A stretch of 64,000 nucleotides of DNA from Pseudomonadota bacterium (GTDB lineage: Bacteria; Pseudomonadota; Gammaproteobacteria; Burkholderiales; Rhodocyclaceae), in the NCBI GenBank assembly GCA_018240785.1, contig JAFEFC010000015.1, positions 1-64,000 on the forward strand. The letters run 5' to 3'. The stretch's first letter is position 1. Every line of letters begins with the position of its first letter. Positions 52,044 to 63,138 of the stretch are shown here, piece after piece. The notes under the pieces are model-generated. The model saw only the letters and a list, made by a program, of their open reading frames with translations. It had not been told where the DNA came from and did no database searches. Both the position numbers and the translations under genes were made by a program.

Positions 52044-52646
52044 TTAAGCCGCTTCGCCTTCCTCGGCTTCGGCCGCGCCGCCCTTGGCGACGGTGGCGTT
52101 GGCCACGACCGGGTCGCCTTCGCCGTGGTGCACGATCTCGACGCCGGCCGGCAGCTTGAGCTGCGACATGTGGATGGTCTCACCGGCCTGCAGTGCGGAC
52201 AGGTCGACCTCGATGAACTCGGGCAGATTGGCCGGCAGGCACTGGATGTCGATCTCGTTGATCGGGTGGGCGATCATGCAGCCGCCCAGCTTGACGGCCG
52301 GCGACGCGTCGCCATTGACGAAGTGCAGCGGCACCTTCAGGTGCATCTTCTGGTTGGCGTCGATGCGCTGGAAATCGATGTGCAGCACCTGCTGCTTGAA
52401 CGGGTGCCACTGGGTGTCGCGCAGGACGACGGTCTGCTTGTTGCCATCGACGTCGATGGTCAGCACGGACGAGTGGAAGGCTTCCTTGCGCAGCAGGTGG
52501 TAGAGCTCGTTGTGGTCCATCTGCACCGGCAGGGCATCGCCCGCACCGCCATAGACGATGCCAGGAAGCTGGCCGGCGCGACGCAGGCGGCGGCTCGCAC
52601 CCGTACCCTGAGCGTCACGCTTGGTGGCCTTGAATTCGATCTGCAT
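52044..52646 (-). CDS. rplY: 50S ribosomal protein L25/general stress protein Ctc
   Basis: A 200-residue long-form L25. The N-terminal 5S-rRNA-binding domain has [20 protein letters not shown] and GIVYGG; the C-terminal TL5/Ctc domain follows ([17 protein letters not shown]). The C-terminus is acidic, ending in [10 protein letters not shown]. It sits between prs and pth as usual. Confidence 0.95.
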   Translation of the reverse strand: MQIEFKATKRDAQGTGASRRLRRAGQLPGIVYGGAGDALPVQMDHNELYHLLRKEAFHSSVLTIDVDGNKQTVVLRDTQWHPFKQQVLHIDFQRIDANQKMHLKVPLHFVNGDASPAVKLGGCMIAHPINEIDIQCLPANLPEFIEVDLSALQAGETIHMSQLKLPAGVEIVHHGEGDPVVANATVAKGGAAEAEEGEAA

Positions 52647-52732
52647 TGTGTTGCTCCTGAGTTGAAGACTCCGCCCGCGACCAGGCGGAGGGGTAAGGCC
52701 CGCGGCCGCACGAGGCGGCCACGGGCTGAAAC

Positions 52733-53683
52733 TTATTCCATGAACAGCGAGGACACCGACTCCTCGTTGCTGATGCGCAGGATGGTGTCCGCGAGCAGCG
52801 AGGCGACCGAAACCTGGCGGATGCGACCGCAGGCGCGCATTTCCTCGCGCAGCGGGATGGTGTCGGTGACGACCAGCTCGTCGAGTTCCGAATCGTTGAT
52901 GCGCGACACGGCGGCGCCGGACAGCACGGCATGCGTGCAATACGACAGCACCCGCTTGGCGCCGTGTTCCTTCAGCGCGGCGGCGGCCTTGCACAGCGTG
53001 CCGGCGGTATCGACGATGTCGTCCATGATCACGCAGGTGCGGCCTTCGACTTCGCCGATGATGTTCATCACCTCGGACACGTTGGCCTTGGGGCGGCGCT
53101 TGTCGATGATTGCCAGGTCGCACTCCATGCGCTTGGCGAAGGCACGGGCACGCACCACGCCGCCGACGTCGGGCGACACCACCAGCAGCTTGTCGTATTT
53201 CTGCTTGTCGAGGTCGGCCAGCAGCACCGGCGCGGCATAGACGTTATCGACCGGGATGTCGAAGAAGCCCTGGATCTGGTCGGCGTGCAGGTCCATCGTC
53301 AGCAGGCGCTGGACGCCAGCGGCCTGCAGCATGTTGGCGACGACCTTGGCAGTGATGGGTACGCGGGCCGAACGCGGCCGGCGATCCTGGCGCGCGTAGC
53401 CGAAGTAGGGCATGGCGGCGGTGATGCGGCCGGCCGAGGCGCGCTTGAGCGCGTCGACCATGATCAGCAGTTCCATCAGGTTCTCGTTGGTCGGAGAACA
53501 GGTGGGCTGCAGCACGAAGACGTCCTTGCCGCGGACGTTCTCGAGCAGTTCGACGTTGACTTCGCCATCCGAGAAGCGGCCGACGGTGGCGGCTCCGAGT
53601 GAAATCCCCAGACGCCGCGCGACATCCGCGCCGAGCTTGGGGTTGGCGTTGCCGGTGAAGACCATCAGGCTGCCGTGGGGCAT
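52733..53683 (-). CDS. prs: Ribose-phosphate pyrophosphokinase
   Basis: A 316-residue PRPP synthase. [35 protein letters not shown], the ATP loop [11 protein letters not shown] and the PRPP motif [13 protein letters not shown] are intact. The start MPHGSLMVF gives the usual length of 316 and has GGAG 8 nt upstream. The tRNA-Gln gene precedes it by 86 bp and rplY follows. Confidence 0.96.
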   Translation of the reverse strand: MPHGSLMVFTGNANPKLGADVARRLGISLGAATVGRFSDGEVNVELLENVRGKDVFVLQPTCSPTNENLMELLIMVDALKRASAGRITAAMPYFGYARQDRRPRSARVPITAKVVANMLQAAGVQRLLTMDLHADQIQGFFDIPVDNVYAAPVLLADLDKQKYDKLLVVSPDVGGVVRARAFAKRMECDLAIIDKRRPKANVSEVMNIIGEVEGRTCVIMDDIVDTAGTLCKAAAALKEHGAKRVLSYCTHAVLSGAAVSRINDSELDELVVTDTIPLREEMRACGRIRQVSVASLLADTILRISNEESVSSLFME

Positions 53684-53769
53684 TACCGCTACTCCGATGC
53701 CGTAAGAATCATCGCGCAGAAACGATTCGGGCAGGCTCCGGGAAAAACCTGGGCCTGCCCGTCGTTGTA

Positions 53770-53846
53770 TGGCTGGGGAGGAAGGATTCGAACCCTCGAA
53801 TGCCGGAATCAAAATCCGGTGCCTTAACCGACTTGGCGACTCCCCA
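53770..53846 (-). tRNA. tRNA-Gln (anticodon TTG)
   Basis: The minus strand folds as a cloverleaf: acceptor TGGGGAG/CTCCCCA, anticodon stem CCGGA/TCCGG around TTTTGAT (anticodon TTG), T-arm with GTTCGAATC, discriminator G and encoded CCA. It lies between ispE and prs, its conserved place in betaproteobacteria. Confidence 0.97.
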
Positions 53847-53892
53847 AGAAACCTTTTTCGCTATCGTTTGCGTGTCGATCCGAGAACGGCCG

Positions 53893-54783
53893 CTATTGTA
53901 ACCATTCGTACAGCGGATGGCGAGCGAGGCTGACAACTTTCCATGCCTGCCAGACTGCCGGGCAGCTTTCGACGATGCGGTCGGCATCGGCTTCCGATGC
54001 GGTTTCCGCAAAGACGCAGGCGCCCGAGCCTGTCATCCGCGCCGGCGCATAATGCGCAAGCCAGTCGATCACGCGCTTGACTTCAGGAAAACGGCTGCAC
54101 GCCACTGGCTGCAGATCGTTTCGTGTCGCGCTCGTAACGAAGTCCGCTATTTTGATGGGTGTCGTGTTTCGCGTCAACTCCGGCGCGCGAAAAATTTCAG
54201 CGGTGGGCACGCTGACGCGTGGGAAGAGGATCACATAGCAGGCTGGCGGCAGGGGCAGGGGCTGCAGCGCCTCGCCCACGCCTTCGGCGAAGGCATCCCG
54301 GCCGAAGATGAAGACAGGGACGTCGGCGCCCAGTTGCAGGCCCAGCACCTGCAGCTGGGTGCGCGACAGGCCGGTGTTCCACAGGCGGTTGAGTGCGATC
54401 AGCGTGGTGGCGGCGTCCGAGCTGCCGCCGCCGATGCCGCCGCCCATCGGCAGCACCTTGTGCAGCGTGATGTCTGCACCCAGGCGGGTGCCGCTGGCCT
54501 GCTGCAGCAGGCGCGCCGCACGGATGACGAGATCGTCCGCCTCCGGCACGCCTGCGACGTCGTTCACCCGATGCAGGATGCCGTCCTCGCGCCGCGCAAA
54601 ATCCAGCGTATCGCCCCAGTCGAGCAGGCGGAACGCGGTCTGCAGCAGGTGGTAGCCGTCGGCGCGGCGGCCGACCACGTGCAGGAAGAGGTTGATCTTG
54701 GCCGGCGCGGGGCAGCCCGCGAGCCGACCGGGAAGGTCGGTGCGCGGCGGGGCAAGGTGGTGGGGGAGGGAAGCGTGGCTCAC
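53893..54783 (-). CDS. ispE: 4-diphosphocytidyl-2-C-methyl-D-erythritol kinase
   Basis: A 296-residue GHMP kinase of the MEP isoprenoid pathway. CPAPAKINLFLHVVGRRADG starts the fold, LPMGGGIGGGSSDAAT is the ATP loop and ARMTGSGACVFAE is motif 3. It starts with GTG at 54783, 8 bp after lolB; the frame is open further upstream without family support. Confidence 0.94.
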   Translation of the reverse strand: MSHASLPHHLAPPRTDLPGRLAGCPAPAKINLFLHVVGRRADGYHLLQTAFRLLDWGDTLDFARREDGILHRVNDVAGVPEADDLVIRAARLLQQASGTRLGADITLHKVLPMGGGIGGGSSDAATTLIALNRLWNTGLSRTQLQVLGLQLGADVPVFIFGRDAFAEGVGEALQPLPLPPACYVILFPRVSVPTAEIFRAPELTRNTTPIKIADFVTSATRNDLQPVACSRFPEVKRVIDWLAHYAPARMTGSGACVFAETASEADADRIVESCPAVWQAWKVVSLARHPLYEWLQ

Positions 54784-54791
54784 GCGCGTGT

Positions 54792-55403
54792 TCAGGGCAG
54801 TGGCGTCCAGGTGTCGACGATCAGGCGGATGCGTGCGTCGCCGCGCGAGATGTCGATGCGCGCGGGGGGCGCTTCCGCGCCGGGGCCCGCGTACTCGAGG
54901 TAGTCGATGCGCCAGCCCTGGTCGATCACCAGCGCGGGGCGGCCGACCGCGTCGCGGTCGCGAATTTCCGCGCCGTCGGCGGGCGTCGCCTGCACCCAGC
55001 CGGAGAGCCGCGCGACCGGCACTTCCACGCCCAGTACCTGGGGCAGCAGGGCATCGGCGTGGGATGCATCGAGCGACTGTCCGTTGGCATCGGTCAGTCG
55101 GGCGCCGCCGGCATCGCTTTGGAGGCGCGCGGCGATCTGGCCGAGCGGGGTATAGACCGTCCAGGTGTCGGAGGCCGGCGCGTGCTGCCATTCCACGCGG
55201 CCACTCGCGGCGCGGGCGCCGTCGCTGGCCGACATGCGTCCTTCAAGCTCGAAGGCTGTTGCCGCATGGCGTTCCGCGGCCGGAGCGTGGGACGGTTGCA
55301 GCGGCGCACAGGCCGACAGCGTGGCCGCGGCCAGCAGCGCGGCGAGCAGCCGCAGCGCGTCAGGGCGCAGTCGGCCCGGCGTCCTCTGGGTGGCCGCCCT
55401 CAT
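54792..55403 (-). CDS. lolB: Outer-membrane lipoprotein LolB
   Basis: A 203-residue lipoprotein with signal LLAALLAAATLSAC (lipobox LSAC). FELEGRMSASDG, WTVYTPLGQIAARLQSD and the C-terminal RIDISRGDARIRLIVDTW match LolB, the receptor that inserts lipoproteins in the outer membrane. Its start overlaps the TPR gene stop by 4 bp. Followed by ispE, the classic order. Confidence 0.9.
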   Translation of the reverse strand: MRAATQRTPGRLRPDALRLLAALLAAATLSACAPLQPSHAPAAERHAATAFELEGRMSASDGARAASGRVEWQHAPASDTWTVYTPLGQIAARLQSDAGGARLTDANGQSLDASHADALLPQVLGVEVPVARLSGWVQATPADGAEIRDRDAVGRPALVIDQGWRIDYLEYAGPGAEAPPARIDISRGDARIRLIVDTWTPLP

Positions 55404-57109
55404 CGGCTGCGCAGGCGCCGCACGGTGTCGCGAAGCTGCTTGTTGTCCGGATGGGCGGCGAGCGCCTCGTCGAACAGGCGGCTGGCTTCGTCACGCCGGC
55501 GCAGGCTCCACAACACCTCGCCGAGGTGGGCGGCGATCTCGGGGTCCTGGCGCATGCGATAGGCGCGCTCGAGATGGCCCAGCGCCCCGGCGCCGTCGCC
55601 GCGGCGAAAGCGCACCCAACCCATGCTGTCGAGGATGAAGGGATCGTCGGGCGACAGCTCCAGCGCGCGGGTGATCAGGGATTCGGCCTCCTTCAGCCGC
55701 AGGCCGCGGTCGGCCAGCGAGTAGCCGAGCGCGTTGAAGGCGTGGGCATGGTCGGGCTTGAGCGCGATCACGCGGCGCAGGCGGGTTTCCATCACCTTGA
55801 TGCGGTCGAGGCGTTCGGCCAGCATCGCCGCCTCGTAGAGCAGGTCCACATCGTCCGGCGAGCCGCGCAGCGCGGCGTCCACCACCTCCAGCGCCTCCGC
55901 GGGGCGCTCGGCGTCGCGCAGCAACTGGGCTTCGGCGAGCACGTAGCGCCGCCGGGTGGCGCCGTCGCCTTGCTCGTCCTGCAGGCGCTGCCGGGCCTCG
56001 TCGATGCGGCCCTCGCGGGCGAGGCTCTGGGCGCTGCGGATCACCGCTTCGGCGCGGTGTTCGGGCGCGCGCACTTCATCGAACCACTTGCGCGCAGTGG
56101 CACCGTCGCCGCGGCTCTCGGCGAGCTGCCCCAGGTGCAGGCGGATCAAGTCCTCTTCGGCGTGGCCGGCGGCGAGCGCGCGGGTGAATTGCGCCTCGGC
56201 GTCGGCCGTGTCGTTGAGCTGCTCCGACAGCAGGCCGGCGGCGAACAGCAGATCGCCGTCGTTCGGCGCAGCTTCGAGCAGGCGGCGGAATTCGGCGCGG
56301 GCCTCCTCGTAGCGCTTGACGCCCACCAAGGCGCGGGCGCGCGCCACCTGCAGGTTGCGGCTCTCAGGATGGCGTGCGAGCGCCGATTCGATCTGCCGCA
56401 GCGCCTCTTCTGCTGCGCCGCTGTGCTGCAGCACCTGCGCCTTTAACAGGATGGCAGGCTCCCAGTCGGGGCGCAGCCCGAGCGCGGCGTCGAGCGCTGC
56501 TGCCGCTTCCATGGGGTCCTGCGCGACCATCGCAGCCTGGGCGCGCGCGAAATGTGCCTCGGGCAGATCGAGGTAGGGGTCGGTCAGGCGGTTGATCATC
56601 GCCTGCACCGCCTGCTTGTCGTCGATGCGCGCCAGCGCGCGATTGAGACTCAGCAGGTTCTGCGCGAGGCGCTCAGGGTGGGAGGCAAGGGCGCGGGCGA
56701 GCTGTGCCTGGACTTCTTCCAGGCTGCCATTGGTGCCGGCCGACATGCTCGAAAGGATGCGGCGCGCATCGGCGGAATCGGGTGCGACTTCCGCCCACAG
56801 CCGTGCAGCCTGGCTCGTCGCCTCGAGGTTGCGCGCGAACATCGCCACCTCGGTGGCGCGCCGGGCGATGCGCGGGTCGCGCGTATTGCGGGCGAGGTCG
56901 AGGTAGAGCTGGGTGGAAAGACTGATCTGGCCGCGCGCACCTGCAATCTCGGCCAGCAACAGCTCGTAGAGCGTGCGCGCCGTGAGCTCCTGCGCGGGCA
57001 GCGGGTCTGCGGCCCTGGGCTTGTCGGCGGCGATGGATGAGGCGGAGCCCAGGCCGATTGCGATGGCCAGAGCCGTCCGGCGGGCAAAGCGGGCAAACTT
57101 GAAAGTCAT
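55400..57109 (-). CDS. TPR-repeat periplasmic protein
   Basis: A 569-residue protein with a signal peptide (TALAIAIGLGSASSIAA) and many tetratricopeptide repeats across its length, for example LDAALGLRPDWEPAILLKAQ and RALELSPDDPFILDSMGWVR. It is a scaffold of unknown partner, often found upstream of lolB-ispE in betaproteobacteria. The start is at MTFKFARFARR; the upstream 25 codons lack a signal peptide character. Confidence 0.88.
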   Translation of the reverse strand: MTFKFARFARRTALAIAIGLGSASSIAADKPRAADPLPAQELTARTLYELLLAEIAGARGQISLSTQLYLDLARNTRDPRIARRATEVAMFARNLEATSQAARLWAEVAPDSADARRILSSMSAGTNGSLEEVQAQLARALASHPERLAQNLLSLNRALARIDDKQAVQAMINRLTDPYLDLPEAHFARAQAAMVAQDPMEAAAALDAALGLRPDWEPAILLKAQVLQHSGAAEEALRQIESALARHPESRNLQVARARALVGVKRYEEARAEFRRLLEAAPNDGDLLFAAGLLSEQLNDTADAEAQFTRALAAGHAEEDLIRLHLGQLAESRGDGATARKWFDEVRAPEHRAEAVIRSAQSLAREGRIDEARQRLQDEQGDGATRRRYVLAEAQLLRDAERPAEALEVVDAALRGSPDDVDLLYEAAMLAERLDRIKVMETRLRRVIALKPDHAHAFNALGYSLADRGLRLKEAESLITRALELSPDDPFILDSMGWVRFRRGDGAGALGHLERAYRMRQDPEIAAHLGEVLWSLRRRDEASRLFDEALAAHPDNKQLRDTVRRLRSR

Positions 57110-57326
57110 GAATACGGTCCGGCGGACGAGATCGAAGCGCATCGCTTGTCCGGACGGACAAGCCGGCCGGGCGATGACGGCCATTGGATGGCTGAACTAG
57201 AATTCGGTTCGCTTCATGTTAGGCAGATTGACGCTGCGCCTGCAAGCCAGCCGCCCTCGCGTGGCTGGGGTGGGTCGCTTGTGTCCAGCCTTCCGTCCCC
57301 GCCGCCTGCATTCGTTCCGGACCGTC

Positions 57327-58145
57327 ATGCCCGAACTGCCCGAAGTCGAAACCACCTGCAATGGGGTGCGTCCGCACGCCGAGGGCCGGGTGCTGAGCGC
57401 GCTGGTGGTGCGCAACCCCCGCCTGCGCCAGCCGGTGCCCGAGGATCTGCCGGCGCGCATCGTCGGCGCGCGGCTGCAGGGCGTGTCGCGGCGCGCGAAG
57501 TACCTGCTGTTCGACTTCGGCGCGGGCGCGGTCATCGTCCACCTGGGCATGTCGGGCAGCCTGCGCGTGGTGCCGGCTGCGCAGCCGCCGGGGACGCACG
57601 ATCATGTCGACTTCGTGTTCGGCGAGCTTGCGCTGCGGCTGCGCGATCCGCGGCGCTTCGGCATGGTCGTGTGGCAGCCGGGCGACGCGGCCGCGCATCC
57701 GCTGCTCGCGCATCTCGGCCCCGAGCCGCTCGGCGACGACTTCGATGCGGCCTGGCTGCACCGCGCCACGCGCGGGCTGCGCGCGCCGATCAAGCATGTG
57801 CTGATGGACAGCCGGCGGGTGGTCGGCGTGGGCAACATCTACGCCTCCGAGAGCCTGTTCCGCGCCCGCATCCACCCGATGACGGCTGCCGGCAGGCTCG
57901 GCCCGCAGCGTTGCGCGCGCCTCGTCGAGGCGGTGCGCGAAACCCTGCGCGCGGCGATCGCCGCGGGTGGCAGCACGCTGCGCGATTTCGTCGGCGGCGA
58001 CGGCAAGCCGGGCTATTTCCAGCAGCAGTATTTCGTCTATGGCCGCGACGGCGAGCCCTGCCGCATGTGTGGCGGTCCGGTCCGTCGCGTCGTCAGCGGC
58101 CAGCGCGCGACGTATTTCTGTCCGCACTGCCAGCGGCGCGGCTGA
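57327..58145 (+). CDS. mutM: Formamidopyrimidine-DNA glycosylase
   Basis: A 272-residue bifunctional glycosylase/lyase removing 8-oxoguanine. The mature N-terminus PELPEVE supplies the catalytic Pro and Glu; RRAKYLLFD, the lysine-bearing HLGMSG and the VGVGNIYASE helix-two-turn-helix are present, and the C-terminal zinc finger is CRMCGGPVRR with CPHC. The start at MPELPE is certain from the chemistry. With the Nudix-ThiE protein it provides two arms of oxidised-guanine control in this window. Confidence 0.96.
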   Translation: MPELPEVETTCNGVRPHAEGRVLSALVVRNPRLRQPVPEDLPARIVGARLQGVSRRAKYLLFDFGAGAVIVHLGMSGSLRVVPAAQPPGTHDHVDFVFGELALRLRDPRRFGMVVWQPGDAAAHPLLAHLGPEPLGDDFDAAWLHRATRGLRAPIKHVLMDSRRVVGVGNIYASESLFRARIHPMTAAGRLGPQRCARLVEAVRETLRAAIAAGGSTLRDFVGGDGKPGYFQQQYFVYGRDGEPCRMCGGPVRRVVSGQRATYFCPHCQRRG

Positions 58146-58317
58146 GGGCATCGAGCCGCGGCTGCGGTCGCGAGCGCTCGTCGGACGCGCGGCGCCGCCG
58201 GTCCGCGGCGCGCGCGGCGAGCATGGCCGGCAAGCGCGAACATGGCTATGCTGACGCTGTATCCGGTGCGAGCCCCGTCTGCCGCATCGTGTTCCCAACC
58301 CTGCCGTAGCCTGCGCA

Positions 58318-60291
58318 ATGAACGCTCCGATCGTGAATCTGGCCGACCAGTTTTCCTCCTACAGCCGCTGGCGCAGCGGCGCCGCCGATGCGGTGGCAAG
58401 GCTGCGCAACTGGCTCACGCGCAACGAGGTGGGCGACGTGCAGGCCGACCTGCGGCTGCAGTACCTGCTCGAACGCCTGCGCGACGACAAGCTCACCGTC
58501 GCCTTCGTCGCCGAGTTCTCGCGCGGCAAGTCGGAGCTGATCAACGCGATCTTCTTCGCCAATTATCGTGACCGCATCCTGCCCTCGAGCGCGGGCCGCA
58601 CCACGATGTGCCCGACCGAGCTGCAATGGACGCGCGACGCGCAGCCCGAAGTTCGCCTGCTGCCGATCCGCACGCGCGCATCGCGGGCGCCGGTCAGCGA
58701 GCTGAAGCGCTTTGCCGAAGAGTGGCATGTGTTTCCGCTGCGCTCGCTGGAGGCGGCTGAATTGCAGGTGGCGCTCGCCCGCGTTGGCGACACCGAGCGG
58801 GTGACGCAGGCCGAGGCCGTGCAGCTTGGCTTCAGGATCGACCCCAAGGGCGAGACCGGCCTCAAGCCGGGCAGCGACGACAAGGTCGAGATCCCGAGCT
58901 GGCGTCATGCGGTGGTGCAGTTCCCGCATCCGCTGCTGGAGCAGGGGCTGGTGGTGCTCGACACGCCGGGCCTCAACGCCATCGGTGCGGAGCCGGAGCT
59001 GACGCTGTCGCTGCTGCCCAATGCGCATGCCGTGCTGTTCATCCTCGCTGCCGATACCGGTGTGACGCAAAGCGATCTGGCGGTATGGCGCGAATACGTC
59101 CATCCCGGCCAGGCCAGCCGCAAGGGACGGCTGGTGGTGCTGAACAAGATCGACGGGCTGTGGGACGGCCTGCGCGACGACGAGCAGATCGGCGAAGAGA
59201 TCGATAGCCAGGTGCGCGCCGTGGCGGACACGCTGGAGATCGACCGCGCGACGGTGTTCCCGGTGTCGGCACAGAAGGGGCTCGTCGCGCGCGTCAATGA
59301 CGATGCCGCGCTGCTGGCGCGCAGCCGCCTGCCCGAGCTCGAGCGCGCGCTGACCGAAGACCTGCTGCCGACCAAGCAGGACATCGTGCGCGACGACACG
59401 CTGGGCGAGACCCGCGACGTGGCGCGGCAGACGCGGGTGCTGCTGGAGGCGCGGCTGTCCGGGTTGCGGGAGCAACTGCAGGAGCTCACCGACCTGCGCG
59501 GCAAGAACCAGAGCGTCATCGAATACATGATGCGCAAGATCCGCACCGAGAAGGACGAATTCGAGCAGGGCCTGCAGAAGTACTACGCGGTGCGCTCGGT
59601 GTTCTCCGACCTCACCAACAGCCTGTTCGCGCACATCGGCATGGATGCGCTGCGCGACGAGACGCGGCGCACGCGCGAGGCGATGCTCGATTCCTCCTTC
59701 ACCAGGGGCCTGCGCGACGCGATGGAAGGATTCTTCACCCACCTGCGCGACAACCTGCGCCGCTCCACTGACGAGATCGGCGAGATCACCCGCATGCTGG
59801 ACGCGATGTACAGACGCTTCGCGATCGAGCACGGGCTCAAGCTCGCTTCTCCCGTCGGCTTCTCGACGCTGCGCTACGAAAAGGAAATCGACCGCCTGGA
59901 AGCGGCCTTCAACCGCCAGATCAACACCGCGCTGACCCTCGTCACCACCGAGAAGCATGCGCTGACGCAGAAGTTCTTCGAGACCATCGCGGTGCAGGCG
60001 CGACAGACCTTCGAGGTGGCCAATCGCGACATCGAACAATGGCTGCGCGCGGTGATGTCACCGCTGGAGACGCAGGTGCGCGAGTACCAGATCCAGCTCA
60101 AGCGCCGGCTCGAGAGCGTCAAGCGCATCCACCAGGCCACCGACACGCTGGAAGACCGCGTCGAGGAGCTGAAACAGGGCGAGGAGGCAGTGCTGGCGTT
60201 GATCGCCGAGCTCGACGCGCTGGAGGAGGGCATCCGCGCGGCGCTGGGTGTCGCTGCGAGCGAGGCCCCGCAGCAGGCCCGTGCGGCCTGA
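58318..60291 (+). CDS. Dynamin-like GTPase
   Basis: A 657-residue protein with a dynamin-type G domain: G1 FVAEFSRGKSELINAIF, G3 VVLDTPGLNAIG, G4 VVLNKIDGLWDG. The C-terminal half is helical and coiled-coil-prone (EARLSGLREQLQELTDLRGK; RRLESVKRIHQATDTLEDRV). No membrane segment is seen. Bacterial dynamin-like proteins remodel or repair membranes; the role here is unassigned. It stands alone after mutM, 172 bp away, with a strong terminator behind it. Confidence 0.85.
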   Translation: MNAPIVNLADQFSSYSRWRSGAADAVARLRNWLTRNEVGDVQADLRLQYLLERLRDDKLTVAFVAEFSRGKSELINAIFFANYRDRILPSSAGRTTMCPTELQWTRDAQPEVRLLPIRTRASRAPVSELKRFAEEWHVFPLRSLEAAELQVALARVGDTERVTQAEAVQLGFRIDPKGETGLKPGSDDKVEIPSWRHAVVQFPHPLLEQGLVVLDTPGLNAIGAEPELTLSLLPNAHAVLFILAADTGVTQSDLAVWREYVHPGQASRKGRLVVLNKIDGLWDGLRDDEQIGEEIDSQVRAVADTLEIDRATVFPVSAQKGLVARVNDDAALLARSRLPELERALTEDLLPTKQDIVRDDTLGETRDVARQTRVLLEARLSGLREQLQELTDLRGKNQSVIEYMMRKIRTEKDEFEQGLQKYYAVRSVFSDLTNSLFAHIGMDALRDETRRTREAMLDSSFTRGLRDAMEGFFTHLRDNLRRSTDEIGEITRMLDAMYRRFAIEHGLKLASPVGFSTLRYEKEIDRLEAAFNRQINTALTLVTTEKHALTQKFFETIAVQARQTFEVANRDIEQWLRAVMSPLETQVREYQIQLKRRLESVKRIHQATDTLEDRVEELKQGEEAVLALIAELDALEEGIRAALGVAASEAPQQARAA

Positions 60292-60321
60292 GTGCCTGGC
60301 GAAGCTTGCGCGTAGAAGTCA

Positions 60322-60347
60322 GAAAGGCCGGCGATCGCCGGCCTTTC
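60322..60347. terminator. Bidirectional terminator between GTPase and ferredoxin genes
   Basis: GAAAGGCCGGC and GCCGGCCTTTC form an 11-bp perfect stem with loop GATC between convergent genes. Confidence 0.85.
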
Positions 60348-60372
60348 GTCTGCTGGCGGGCCTGTAGCGGAA

Positions 60373-61691
<1,319 letters not shown>

Positions 61692-63098
61692 TCATTGGCG
61701 TGCAGGCGGCTCGGCGGGCGCAGTCGCCGGCGCGGCGGGCGTGGCCTGCGCGCGATCGCCGTCGCCACCGGCGATCACGGTGACGAGATGCTCCGGCCGC
61801 ACGCGGCGCGCGAAGGCATCGCGCACCTCCTCGGCGGTGACTGCCGCCACCTTGCGCGGATAGCTGTCGAGCCAGTCCAGCGGCAGGCGGTAGAAGCCGA
61901 TCATGGCCACGTAGTCGAGCACCTTGCGGTTGGAGTCCAGGCGCAGGCCGAAGCCGTTGACGAGGTTGTCCCTGGCGGCCTGCAGCTCCGCTGCGCTGGG
62001 GCCACGGGCGATGAACCCGGCCAGCACGTCGTTCACCACGCGCAGCGCATCTTCGGCCTGGCTGCCCTTGGTCTGCAGGCCGATCTGGAACGGGCCGGGA
62101 ACCTGCTGCGGCATGAAGTAGCTATACACGCTGTAGGCGTAGCCGCGCTTCTCGCGCACCTCGCGCGTCAGCCGCGACACGAAGCCGCCGCCGCCGAGCA
62201 CATAGTTGCCCACCAGCAGCGGAAAGTAGTCGGCGTCCTCGCGCGCCATGCCGGGCTGGCCCACCAGGATGTGGGCCTGGGCCGACGGGTTGGGCACATG
62301 CACGCGCTCGGCGCGCGGCTGAGCGGGCGGCGGCAGGGGGGCGGCGGCTTCGCCGGGCGGCAGCCCGCTCGTCAGGCGGACGGCGATGCGCTCCGCGGTG
62401 GCACGATCGACATCGCCGACGATGGCGATGGAGGCATTGCTCGCGCCGTAGTGCCGCCGATGAAAGGCGACGAGGTCGTCGCGGCTGATCGCTGCGAGGC
62501 TCTCCGGCGTAGTGAGCTGGCCATAGGGGTGGCCGGCATAGCTCAGCGCGGTGAAGCGCCGCTCCGCCAGCGTGGCCGGCTTGGTGAGCGCCTCCTTGAG
62601 GCCGGCGATCGCGCGTGCGCGCTCGCGTTCCAGGACCTGGGCGGGGAAGGTCGGCTGCGCCAGCAGCGTGGCCGCGAGCTCGATGGCGGCGTCACGCTCC
62701 GCCTCGGAGGACAGGCTGCGCACATTGAGGTTGGTGCGATCATCGTCGGTGCTGCCGCCGATCTGCGCGCCGATGTCGGCGCTGCGATCGGCGATCGCCT
62801 GTTCGTCGAGCGTGCCTGCGCCGGCTTCGAGCAGGCTGCGCGTCAGGCCGGCAAGCCCGGCCCTGTCCGCCGGCTCGCGTGCGCTGCCGGCGGCGAAGTC
62901 GATCTGGATGTCGACGATGGGCAGGGCATGGCTTTCGACGAACAGCACGCGTGCCCCGGTGGGTGCGGTCCATGCCTCGATGTGCGGGTTCGCCCGCGCA
63001 AGCGAGGGCAGCAGGGCGAGCGCGATGGTCAGCACCAGGCCCTGAAGGAGCGTGCCGGCATGGACGCGGATGAGGCGGGAAGTCTGTTTCTGGGTCAT
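61692..63098 (-). CDS. M16-family protein, non-peptidase subunit
   Basis: A 468-residue periplasmic protein with a signal peptide (LVLTIALALLPSLARA) and two M16 domains. The zinc motif HxxEH is absent: the corresponding helix reads DRAGLAGLTRSLLEAG. The conserved glycine-loop LGGGGFVSRLTREVREKRGY is present. It is the usual inactive partner encoded next to a catalytic M16 protein (its neighbour, 40 bp upstream). The C-terminus is Ala/Pro-rich. Confidence 0.9.
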   Translation of the reverse strand: MTQKQTSRLIRVHAGTLLQGLVLTIALALLPSLARANPHIEAWTAPTGARVLFVESHALPIVDIQIDFAAGSAREPADRAGLAGLTRSLLEAGAGTLDEQAIADRSADIGAQIGGSTDDDRTNLNVRSLSSEAERDAAIELAATLLAQPTFPAQVLERERARAIAGLKEALTKPATLAERRFTALSYAGHPYGQLTTPESLAAISRDDLVAFHRRHYGASNASIAIVGDVDRATAERIAVRLTSGLPPGEAAAPLPPPAQPRAERVHVPNPSAQAHILVGQPGMAREDADYFPLLVGNYVLGGGGFVSRLTREVREKRGYAYSVYSYFMPQQVPGPFQIGLQTKGSQAEDALRVVNDVLAGFIARGPSAAELQAARDNLVNGFGLRLDSNRKVLDYVAMIGFYRLPLDWLDSYPRKVAAVTAEEVRDAFARRVRPEHLVTVIAGGDGDRAQATPAAPATAPAEPPARQ

Positions 63099-63138
63099 GG
63101 TGATTCGGTATCCGGTTCAGCAAACGGCGGGCGGCTTG

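Noticed and set aside
53770-53846. tRNA-Gln as an integration site for the accessory region
   Set aside because: The accessory stretch lies about 5 kb away beyond housekeeping genes, and no 3'-tRNA duplicate was noticed.
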